DNA of 64,000 nt from Symmetrospora coprosmae (Eukaryota; Basidiomycota; Cystobasidiomycetes; Symmetrosporaceae), in contig VUYT01000037.1 in the NCBI GenBank assembly GCA_008802785.1, forward strand, positions 106,721 to 170,720, read 5' to 3'. A program made the position numbers and the translations under genes. Shown in pieces: positions 44,966-55,106 of the stretch. Each line of letters begins with the position of its first letter. Position 1 is the first letter of the stretch. Below the pieces are notes generated by a model, which was not told where the DNA came from, did not search any database, and was given only the letters and a program-made list of their open reading frames with translations.

Positions 44966-47900
44966 ATGGCTTCGTCCACCGGCGCCCAGGCCGGGCAGTT
45001 CGATGACTTCTTCAAAGCAATGGCCAAGAGGAAGCTCTCCGTCACCGACATTCTCAAGTACTCTACTGCGAATAATGCGCCTGCTGAAGCAGAGACTTCG
45101 TCGACACGCGTTGTACTGGACGAGCAGCAGGGTCGCGCGAAGAAGAGGCGGAAGCGCCGTCAAGTCCAGGGAGGTAGTAACGACGACAGTGCCGTTGCCA
45201 GTCGCACCGGATCTCAGTCAGCTGCATCACCCATGCCTGAGTCCACGGGCGCTGCTGTGACGCCATGGCCCGCCCAAGCCTCTCCTGCATCTTCGGCAAG
45301 ACCCGCTGTCTCGGTCGCTGCGAAAGCAGCTGTAAAAGCCGAGCGGAAACGGATCAAAGCAGTGGAGAGGGCGCGACTGAGAGCCCTGGAGCGCCTCAAA
45401 GAGCAGCAGCAGCAGACAGACGGAACGCCCCGACAATTGCAGGCGCATGAGCGGCAGGACTCGGATACCGAGCGAGCCCAGAGGCTCAAGCAGGCCAAAG
45501 AGGCGGAGAAGGCAGCAGAGCGGGAAAGGCAGGAGCGGAAAGCGGAGCGTACCAAAGCCCAACAGCAGCAGAAGGAAGAAGCGGCGCGGCTCGAGCAGGA
45601 GCGGCAGGAGCTTGCACGAGCGCAGGAGCTGAAGCAGGCTGAGGATGCGGCAGCAGCTCAAGAGCAGGAAAAGCGGGAACGTAAAAAGCGGAAAGCGCAG
45701 AGACGCGAAGCTCGAGCGCAGAGGAAGGCGGAGAAGGTAGCCAGGAAAGAGCGCAAGGAAGTTGAGCGGTTGCAGCAGGAAGCTCAAGCTCGGGAGGAAC
45801 GCGAGCGCGCGGAAGAGGAGCGACGCGAGCGGGAAGAGGAAGAGGAGCGTCAACTTGAAAGCGAACGCTTACGCCTGCAGGCAGAAGAGGAGGCGCGCGA
45901 GCGGCGTGCCGCGCAAGAGCGCGCTTTCGAAGAAGCCAAAGAGAAGGAGCGCGCCCACTTCGCCGAAAAGGCGAGACTCAAGCTGGAAGCAAGCAGGAAA
46001 CGCGAAGACACGAAGCGCGAGGAAGCGAAGCGCAAGGAAGCGCAACGCGAAGCACGCAAATGCGAAAAAGCGGAACGCGCTCGTGCCCTTGAAGAAAGGC
46101 GAATTGCGGATGAGGCTGCTCGGAAGGCTGAAGAGACAGCCAAGGAAGCAAAGACGCTAGCTCGAGCCGATAGAAGGAAAAAGAGGGAGTCCACCGGCAC
46201 CTCCAGCGCTGCCAAGGCGAAGCCGATGCGTGCACCTTCCACGGCTGCAAGCGATGCGTCAGATGGCGAGGGATCCGAGGGGTTCGAGCCAGATGAGACA
46301 CATCGCGCGACACGCGGACTCACGCAGAGTGCACATGCCGAGAATCGAAATGCCGCAGATCCTGGCGGAAGTTTGCTGGCCGACAGCGACTGGGAAGAAC
46401 AGATTCACCTGATTGATGAGGACAAGGACTTCTTCATGCTCGACCTGCCCCTTCCGGACTGGGGAGAGGGGGCTTACATCTGTCAGCTACCTCCGATGCG
46501 CGACCCAACAAGGACACAGGACGAGTCATCAGCCGGAGTGCCTAAGGGAGCCAGGGTACCTTTGGAAGCGTCACACCTCGCGCATGGAGGCACACCTTCC
46601 GCCAAACAGCCAGCCTTGCAACAAGCTCAGGCACCCATGATTCCGTCTACGAAACCCCACGCGAAGACAATCGAAGTCGTTGTACCCGTCAGTGTCTCCG
46701 CTAGCTCGCGCAAGGAGGCGGTCAATCGCATTCCGCCTTCTCAAGGTGATCAGAACGAAGTAAAGTCTACGGTTCAATCGCTTCCCGCGTCAGCAGCGGA
46801 CCAGATGGCACGGCCGCTATCTCAGGCGACTCCTCTTGCGCACGATGACGCCAGTGATATTGCTGCAACCCACACTCCCACAACAGTCACAACTCCAGTC
46901 CCGGACTTAATGGCCATCACGCAAGTGCCGGAAGACACGCCAGCGCAGGATGCGCATGCGGCGGAAGACACGCCGGCACAAGAGGGCGCTGTGCAGTCGG
47001 AAGTCCTACCAGACGTAGGCCAGTCTGGTTCGGCAGACCTTGCCTTCGATTGCCTCGCGCAAGCAGCGCCGCGCTCTACATCGTCACTTACGCAGCAAAT
47101 GACCGGAGAAGAGATAGATGTGCAGCTTCCAGAGGCCGGTAAACCATCAAAGCCGAACGCTGTGGGATTGTCAGATGTGCCCGCAGAGCGGGCTGGAGCC
47201 GAAGGCGTGGACCTCGACGAGGTGGATGAGTTGGAGGACGAAGACGAGACAGAACAAAGCGCACCTGCCGAATCGGAATCTGCGGCTGTGGCAGTTCGGG
47301 CCTCGGCTCCGTCCGACGGCGGAGCCTCGACGAGCGGACAGCCTGTGGCGGATGGGCCCGATGGGGAGGGGGTCGCCACCTCGCCTTTCCCTGGCCCTGC
47401 GAGCTCGCCTACCGATAACACTCAGCCGGCATCGGCAGGCGATGCGATGGCAAGCACAGCTTCATCTCCGGCCTCATCAGAATCAGTGGATGAGCCAGGC
47501 ACAGACCAGGCCGCCGACAGGCCGTCTGCGGCAGCGGTCCAAACCGCTAAGACCTCAGCAGGCACCGAGGTGCAGCTTTCAGTGCTCGCCACAGATGCAG
47601 ACGATACTCACGCCAGCGCACGCGAGCGCGAGGATCCGTCACCTGCCTCTACGACCGACGCTTCTGAACCCGTGCAGACCAGTATGGCTCCTCCTAGTCT
47701 CGATCAAATAGTAAGAGCCGATAAGCCCAATGTCGTCGTCGACACCCCCACCGACAGCACCTTCGACATGGACGTCGACGCCAACATCCCAGCGGCTCCC
47801 GACCACTCACCTTCGCCACGAGCATCAACGCTTTCGCCTGCACAAGCTACCGCGCCGGTCCCATCTTCCCCTACAAGTTCGCAGCGCCTTAAGCCGAGCG

Positions 47901-50247
47901 TTAGTCAATTGCTCGACAGCCTCGAAGACGAAAGTAGCGCATCTTCCAGCGATAGTGAGGAGGAAGATGATGGTTACCTAGAAGATCAGCCACAGCCAAA
48001 CATCAGCATATCGCAACGCAGACGCTATGCAGCTAGCTCGTCCCCCGAGCTTGATGGTGCGAGCGATGCAGGCTCCATCCAGCACGAGGTGAACCCGCCG
48101 CAAGGGTACGGTCCGGCATCGACTGGAATGTTCGCCCCGACCCTGCACGATACGCAGTCTGCAGCAGGCGAGGAGGAGAGGGACGCATCTCCGCCTGCAG
48201 TGACCTCTCCCGCTCCTGTAAGCCCCGCAGAAGTGAGGCAATCGTCTGTCTCCTCACCGCAGCAAGTTGAGCCAAAGGCTCAAGCCGCCAATGATCGAGA
48301 GCAGGACGCAACGTCTCCGGCAACCAGCGCGCTCGAGTCGGCGCCCCATCGCGGAAGCGCATTGGAGACCGACGACGCCGTCCACGCCAGACCAAGTCCA
48401 GCCACATCTAGCCAGCGATCTGAATCCCCTCAGATGGCAGCGGTGCTGCGCTCTCCTGCTGCGGCTTTCGAGGAGACCAGCCTACCCGTCTCAATCCCTC
48501 CGACGAGTGCGGCGGGCGTCGAGACTTCCAATGGGGCTGTCAACAATCCACCGAAGGCTTCGATAGCGAGCATCCTAGACGGCAATACAGGGCAGCCATA
48601 TGCAGAGGAGCAGCAGCTACCGGCAGAGCGCGAGATGCCCTCGTCTGAAGCGCACCTAGGCAGCGCGATCGCACAATCCGCACCGGTAGCAGCTAGCGAC
48701 AATGTGGAGAGCCTGCCCGAGCAGATGGATCTTGGAGGCGGGGATAGTGCCATAGACGAGGAGAAGACCGCGGTACCGCTCCACACCCTGTCCGAGACAC
48801 AGTCTCCAGAGTCGCCGATTCATCTCCCGACGCCATCCAAGCCAGTGTCTCACGCCTCAGGTTCTTCCATGCTGGAGAGTATCCGGCAGCGGCGAAAGTC
48901 ATTATCGTTACAAGACGAGAGTGCAAGTCAGATGTCGCAAGACTTGCTCAACGACATGCGCGGATCCCCTGGATCCGCAAATGGCACTCTCAGCCTCAGC
49001 CCATCGGAGACGACTCAGGTGTGTCCCATTCGCGCAGGTCCCGCGTTTTGCCCTGCTGCACGCGCTGAACTGTACCGATGCCGCACAAGCAGGCGCCCGA
49101 GTTCCGGGTCCAGCCACCTTCCACACACAAGACTACACAGCACCGCGTTATGTCTCCTCCTCCTTCTCCTCGTCGCTCACCGAGGCTGGCCTCAGCATCA
49201 CCTGGGATCTATCCAAGCCTAGCTGAACTTCGAGACGAAGCACCTGGCCTGGCCAGCTCGCAGATATTATCCACAGCTATGGGGAATGGTCTAAAAAATG
49301 GCAGACCTACTATGACGGAAATCGACCTGCAAGAAACACCTCCCAGCATTGTCACAGGCTTCGACACCAAATCGCAGATCGACGCCTTGGACTCACAGCC
49401 ATCAATGCCGGAAGATCCGCCGCCCTTCTCGCCAGCCTTGAGCGCGAATGTTTCCGGTTAGTCTTTGACCACGGTTAGGCAGTGTCGTTATGGTCTGAGC
49501 AGAGGGCCGTCTTCACACAGGATCTGAATCACTCGAGGTTGAGCAAGCGCTTGTCAAGAAGGCTCTTTTCAGGGCGAGCTCCCTGCACGACAAATCAGAC
49601 GGTTCTAGCAGTGCGAGCGACGACGAGCGGGCTGCCTCGGGCTCCTCGGACTCCGAGTCTGGCAACAATCAAAACGGCCACTCTTCGTCGGGGAGCCTCG
49701 CTAACCGTGGCCGAGGCCAGGCGCTGCACCCCGACAGTAATGTCCGGAGTATGCAGGTGAGGATCTTGGCTATGCCCGACACAATCGTTGAGACGCTGAC
49801 TGGAGCGCTATAACTTCCCAGCACACGACCCTCAGTGCTCGTCTGGGTGGCGGGGCGGCTGGACGACCGTTCTTCTTCATGGGTGCCCCAAGCAAAGCAA
49901 CCACTTCCACGCCTACAGCTGCCAAGACGGCTGCCATCGCTTCCGGGTCCGCACCTCCAAAACTCAACAGGTTCGGCAGCTTGACCCAACAGCACGCGGA
50001 AAGAGGTGCCCGCCGGCGTCAGAGCACGTTCAGCTCGCTTGCCTCGCAGGCTTCTCAATCCCAGCAGATCCGTGCCAATGGCAATCAAGCCGATTCTTCG
50101 TCGGATAGCGATGGAGACGATTCAGAGGACGAGGGCCCGTCGGCCCCAGCGAGTGGCGTTCCAGCAGGGAGACTCGCGGGATCGTCAGCAATGCCCACTC
50201 GCTCCTCGCCGAGAAAGAAGTCAGGCCTCGCTATATTCGGGCGCTAG
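44966..50247 (+). CDS. Large coiled-coil and Ser/Pro-rich protein, unknown function
   Basis: Four exons (44966-49018, 49090-49456, 49521-49756, 49822-50247) sum to 1,693 codons plus stop, with phases that agree at all three junctions. The N-terminal 45 residues (QFDDFFKAMAKRKLSVTDIL) are the most protein-like ordered part. A basic cluster (AKKRRKRRQ) could be a nuclear localisation signal. Residues of about 120-410 form a long Glu/Arg/Lys/Gln helix (for example LRALERLKEQQQQ), predicted as a single coiled coil or charged alpha-helix. The rest is acidic/Ser/Pro/Ala-rich and disordered, with many SP/TP sites (SPPPSPRRSPRLASASPG) and Asp/Ser clusters. Near the C-terminus GRPFFFMGAPSK stands out. 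I do not recognise the family; nuclear or cytoskeletal scaffolds fit. The in-frame ATG at 44942 is an alternative start. Confidence 0.82.
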
Positions 50248-50360
50248 CTTGTGTGTAGGCTTGTTCTCATTCCTCGCATCGCAGCAGTCTCGTTATTCTT
50301 TCGCGGGCCCGAACGCAGTATATGAACAACGACATTTGTACGAATATAGAGACGACCAGA

Positions 50361-50932
50361 CTACGCGAACGATACCGCCTTCTTGCGTGCTCCATCCCTA
50401 GCACTTTCGCCTCCTTGTTTGCGCTTTTTCGCCGACTTGCCTTGGGTGGACACCTTCGCTAGGTCTGCCTTCATCTTCAGCTGTGCAGGGAATCGGACGT
50501 CAGGAGGCTCGGGCACAACCTGCGGCGCTGCAACGCACTAGGCGACTAGATTTCTTGCCCTTCTTCGGCATGTCTTCCTCGTGGCCTTTCCCGCTTGACC
50601 GGGACGATTGCCGAGCTTTGGTCTGCAACACAGCAAGAAGGTAAGTCAGTTACGAAGTAATGAGCGCGACGTGTGTTGTGCAGGGGTCGAGAACCTTGTC
50701 GAGCTTGTCGCGCACTTCGGCTTCTTGAGCTCCGGAAGCTGCATTTGCGAGTGCGAGCAATTCAGACCTCTGCCGGCCGATGCCTATCGTCATCAGCTGG
50801 CGACGCTTCTAAGATACACTCTAGTTGTATGAAGCTCACGTCATCTACCAAGCGCTTCTTTTGCTTGCCATGGCCCTTCGTCTCGCTTTTTGGTGGTGGT
50901 GCTGCTTTCGCTTCTTCTTCAGACGGGTCCAT
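50361..50932 (-). CDS. Small basic hypothetical protein; model needs a 19-nt intron
   Basis: Four-exon model of 136 aa: 50932-50840, 50769-50695, 50622-50539 and 50519-50361. The first two introns (70 and 72 nt) are ordinary. The third must remove 19 nt (50520-50538), with GTGCGT donor and CCGCAG acceptor, to join KKGKKSSRL to VVPEPPDVRFPAQL. Exon lengths are exact multiples of three. The product starts MDPSEEEAKAAPPPKSETKG, contains a helical SELLALANAASGAQEAEVRD and several Lys/Arg clusters (KKGKK, KSAKKRKQ, ARKKAVSFA). It is likely nuclear or nucleolar; no family recognised. A single-base insertion in the assembly would give the same frame change. Its 3' end is 113 bp from the coiled-coil gene (convergent). 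Confidence 0.62.
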
Positions 50933-51205
50933 CCCGACCACAACTACCAGAAAGATGGAAGCGTGGCACCAGCGATGTCCGTTGCAAGTCGCTTCGAATC
51001 AGCAAGAAGAAATGTCGAGCAAGCTATGATCGATGGGGAGGCAAAGTAAGTGGCTATTCTATCGGGTCGAAGGAGACAGGCAGCTTTTGCTTCGGCGCCG
51101 AGCAAGCCAGCTTTCTGCCATTTTCAAAGTCTGTCTCTCTGCTACACGGAAGTGCTCTAGCAGGTCTACACCACATTTCTACAGTCCAGGCCTTTAGCAG
51201 ACCTC

Positions 51206-52327
51206 TTAAGGGAGTGTGTAACCGCCTATGAATGGGTGTCAGGTCTGGCGTCAGCCAACATCGGACGAGCGAGCAGGAAGTAGTTGACAACGAACCGTCA
51301 ACGATAATGTCGCATCCAGTCGTGAAGGTAGATGCGTTGCTAGCCAGGTAGAGGAAGACACCCTGGATTGTATCGTGAAGTCGTCAGACGTTTGCTCATG
51401 CAACTCGATGTGCTACTCGACATACCTTGAACTCCTTGGGGTCGGCCTGACGACCCATCACAGTCATGTGTCGGTTGACCTCAAGGATGTTGTCGAAAGC
51501 GCCCATATTGGTGTCGACGAAGCCAGGCGAGATGATGTTGACCCTGGCAAAGTCCTTCCACTCGAAGGCAAGCGACTTGCCGAGGTGGATGACGCCGGCC
51601 TTGTGGGCGTTGTAGACGGCCTGGGTGTTGGGCACGTTGACAATGTGGCCAGACATAGAGGCAGTGATGATGAAGGAGCCACTGCCCTGCTTCTTGAATA
51701 CCTTGCCGGCCTCGCGAGCGCAGTAGAAGACACCGGAAAAGTTGACGGCGGTCGTCTTGTTGAAGTACTCGTCGGTCATCTCAGTGACAGGTCCAGATGA
51801 GCCCATGCCAGCATTGGCGACGAAGACGTCAATGCGACCGAACTCCTCTGCGCACTTGGCCACGACATCGGCGACGGCCTTGCTGTCGTCAACGGGACAC
51901 TTGAGCGCGATGATGCGGGACTCTCCGTTGTACTCCTTCTCGAGCTGCTTTGCGAGGTCAATGGTCTTGTCATTCGAGTTGTAGAGCATGGCTACACCTG
52001 CTGCCTTGGCATCGAGGAATGAGCGGACGGCAGCAAGGCCGATACCGCTTCCAGCGCCCGTGACGACAGCGTACTTGCTGTCAGCGGGCGGAGGTGGAGC
52101 AAAGGCAAGGTCGAGAGTCAGCACCCGGTTCAGGCTGCGGGCGGTCCACGCGGCACTCACCCCTTGAGCGAGAACATCTCGAGGGTGTTGTCCGGGATGT
52201 TCGGCGTCGGGTTGTCCTTGGTGAGGGTGTTGGTGGCCCTGAAAAGGTGGACAGCGTTGGGGGATAGGTGAGCAGGAGAGCACGGAGGGCACAGGACTAT
52301 CCTGTATAATATGAGTTCTACGCACAT
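51206..52327 (-). CDS. Short-chain dehydrogenase/reductase, NADP-mannitol dehydrogenase/sorbose reductase type
   Basis: Five exons (52327-52326, 52238-52161, 52077-51426, 51362-51296, 51225-51206) give 272 aa with every phase consistent. The Rossmann motif is VVTGAGSGIG (TGxxxGxG) and the mid-strand motif NAG (VFVANAGMG). Catalytic residues are Ser (ITASMSG) and YNAHK (YxxxK). The end IIVDGGYTLP is the standard C-terminus of the fungal MtDH/sorbose-reductase clade. These soluble tetramers interconvert mannitol/fructose or sorbose/sorbitol with NADPH. Codon use is biased to C/G endings, suggesting high expression. In this model the start ATG is split AT-intron-G. The next in-frame Met (EMFSLKGKY) lies in exon 2 and would make a 21-residue shorter protein without harm to the fold. 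Confidence 0.9.
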
Positions 52328-52755
52328 GGTGGAAACGGTTGCGGCTGTTCGAGAGGGTTGAGAGGGTTTTGGGTGAGGGAACAGGGTCAGCGCTCGCTGC
52401 GACGGCCGCGGTGCCTGGCCGTGCCTGCGGATGACGCAGAGCAAGACCGCCTAAGATTGCAAGTAGCAGAGCGAAGCACTCACAGGTGGGGATACTGGAT
52501 ATGAAATGTGCTTCTAACAAATGCTCTGGTGGGTTACCGTATGGTGAAAACGAGGGAGAACAGGACCCGCCCTGCGCTGCCTTGGACTGCGATCGCCCTC
52601 ACATCATGCGGAGGAGCCTGCGGGGAGGTCCTGCCTCTCCGCCGGAGTATTTCTCGCAATCATTCGTAGCGGAACAGACGGCCGCCAGCATGAGGGCTGC
52701 TAGAAACACAACAACAGACTGCTACTCTCTACACAGCCGAAATTCACAGCGGTAT

Positions 52756-54587
52756 TCAGGAACTGCCCGTGCTTGCAGAGATGAATCGACCTGCAGCACC
52801 GGAGAAACCCTTGATCTTCTTGCATTCCGTCAGGAGATTACGGGAAGTGGGGGTCTCGAGGAGCCCGCTCGTGATGAACTGATCGAGATAGCGGAAGCAG
52901 AGCTCCTCTCGGAACTGCAGCGACGCGGGCAAGCCAACAGGCTCAGATGCGTCAGTACTGGCCTTCTCAGTGCCAATGGGTCACGCTCGCGACCTACATC
53001 GAGATACAGCTTGCGGTTGTATCGCCTCTCATTCTTGCGAGCCGCTTCGGCGTACTCGTGGCTTTGGTGAATCAGAAAGTCGTCCGGCAGCACGTAGAAA
53101 GACACTCCAGAGAGGTAGAGCTCAAAGAGGCAGGCTGCCTTACTGGAATTGCATAAGAAAGGAAGGCGAATATGAGCTCTTGAGGCCTGACAGGCAGGCA
53201 GATCGCGATGCCGGCTGTCTCAATCTGTCAATTCGGACTTACTTTGCGCCGTATCCGATGAAGCGCTCATCGCAGTAAGGCGTGCCCTCCTTCTTGAAGA
53301 TGACGTATGGCTCGTAAGCGTGCGTATACTGATTCACCTTGTAGACTTCGGCTGCCTTTGCCTCGTAATACCGTGTGTAGTTTGTCGAGCCATGTCCTGG
53401 CTTCCAGAAGGCATGGAACATGCCGATCTTGTCCTGCTCGACCAGCTTCATGAGATCCGCTTTCTGCTTCGGGAATGTTGAAGGGTCCAGCCCGTCTTCT
53501 TGCGCAGCGTATTCGAATGCTGGAATGACAAAAGCAGCGTTGCCCTGCTCCAGCTTCTCCATGACCTGCGAGCTTCGGAGTATCCGACTGCGAAAATCGG
53601 TGCAGATGGCAAAGTCGACATCGAGCATCATGACAAAGTCCGTCCTGGAGAAGAATTTCGCAACGTTGCGCCACATGTTGAATTGCCGGTCGAAACTATC
53701 CACGACGAGATGAACGTCGACGTAGGTTGACATGTAGGGCGAGGTGGTGTATAAGGCATGCAAGGAGTCCAGAAGCTCTTGGCGAGAAGAGGCGTCATTC
53801 GTAACGTGAATCGTAACCGAGATGGGCCCTGGCGCGCGAGAAGGATGAAAGCGAACGGCAAACAGGGACATATTCAGCAGTAACCCGACACAGCTCTAGC
53901 CTGAAGTCAGCGTAACGAACCTTGATAGGTCTCTGAAAGAGCTGCTAGGACCTTGAACCGGTTGCTCGTCACAAGAGTCGTGATGGTGATGTCTTTGGCG
54001 CCGAAGTGGCTCGTCGCTCGATAATAATACGGGATGACCTTGGACGGCTGCAGGCTTTCTCCAAAGGCCTTTGACAGAAAGAAGTCCTCTGCCATTGACA
54101 TTGACAGCTTGTCGCTGGCCTGTGCCGGATTCCAGCTGACCGTGTCCACTCCCCACTCCACACCGTGGATCCTCCCGTACTCTCGCCAGCTGACTGCCTT
54201 GTTTGAGGCGATAGTGGAAGGCTGGGCCGAGCCTCGACTGCCTGCAGTGGTAGCTGCGACGACTTCACCGTGCTGGTGAGGTTGATGGCCCTCGCTGCCA
54301 CCCCATATTTGTTCTCCTGCATCCTGCTCGACCTTGCCTGCAAGCTCGAGCGCTTCTTTAACTGGATCGTACGCAGCGCCGTGATCTGCCACGCTGGGAC
54401 GGAGTAAAGGCTCCGCTATGGTGTAGTAGAGCGTGTAAAGGAGAGCCGTGGAGATGTAGGCGAGGAATAAGAAGCGCGGAATGGCGCCAAGACGAGCGGT
54501 CCCGGTAGACAAAGAGGCCTTCGTTCTTGGGCGGCCTTGTTCCCACGAATCTGTCGAGATTGGCTCTCTGCGCGTATCGTTGCCCAT
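52756..54587 (-). CDS. GT49 glycosyltransferase, LARGE/B4GAT1-like, type II membrane
   Basis: Start MGNDTRREPISTDSWEQG, then a basic flank and one transmembrane helix (FLFLAYISTALLYTLYYTIA), predicting a Golgi type II protein. A stem follows, then the catalytic domain: FGAKDITITTLVTSNRFKVL, SVTIHVTNDASS, DVHLVVDSFDRQFNMWRNVA, MLDVDFAICTDFRSRI (the DxD metal motif DVD), AAFVIPAFEYAAQEDG, YEPYVIFKKEGTPYCDERFI and, after an intron, GYGA-NKAACLFELYLSG. The C-terminal VLPDDFLIHQSHEYAEAARK with NERRYNRKLYLD is characteristic of GT49. A final exon (FREELCFRYLDQFI) ends with TGA at 52756-52758. In animals these enzymes transfer glucuronic acid onto xylose. The fungal acceptor is unknown; a wall or protein glycan is likely. 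The catalytic DVD is intact. Confidence in the family is high; donor sugar is not assigned. Confidence 0.9.
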
Positions 54588-55106
54588 GGCTAAAGTCAAG
54601 GTGCTGCAGCCCGAGCAGTCCGAGCAGTCCGAACTGTAGGCGCGTCGGTCTGCAAGTGCGCGGCCGAGAAGCGGCAGATGCGACAGGCGCAGATCCAGCT
54701 GATTGTGACAAAGACGGGGCCCACGATGCTCTTCTTCGAAGGATGCTGGCGTGATACTTGCAGCTGTCGTCGCTGCTTCGCCCGGGAAGATGCGGTAGAT
54801 GGCAGTGAGGGACGTCACGCGTGCTCGTGCAACCTCTCGCCTGAGAGTCGTTGGCGAACGAGAAGGCTAGGCGGGCGAACGCGGAGCAGGAAGTCGGTGT
54901 GTCAGTGCAGAATGAAGAGAGGACAACGGACAACGCTCTCACTGGCCCTGCTGACCGAGCTGGACTGAGAATGAGTGCAAGGGCACGCTCGAGCCTTCAG
55001 CCACTGTCTTAGCCGCCAGGGCCCGTGCCACAGCGACGCAAGCAAGATGGTGCAGAAGGCGCCACACTGCGCAAGCCAGCTATGCAACGATACAACGCCG
55101 ACGCTC
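54588..55106. other. Intergenic region between eIF2A stop and GT49 start
   Basis: 519 bp upstream of the GT49 gene on the minus strand, so its promoter lies here. No other feature was seen. Confidence 0.4.

Noticed and set aside
45227-45853. Leucine-rich minus-strand ORF (208 aa)
   Set aside because: It is the antisense shadow of the Glu/Lys/Arg coiled-coil repeat of the plus-strand gene; reverse-complemented GAG/AAG codons read as Leu/Phe.
47118-47711. Alternative-frame ORFs inside the large coiled-coil gene
   Set aside because: They lie wholly within the exon whose frame continues uninterrupted for 1,351 codons with correct intron phases.
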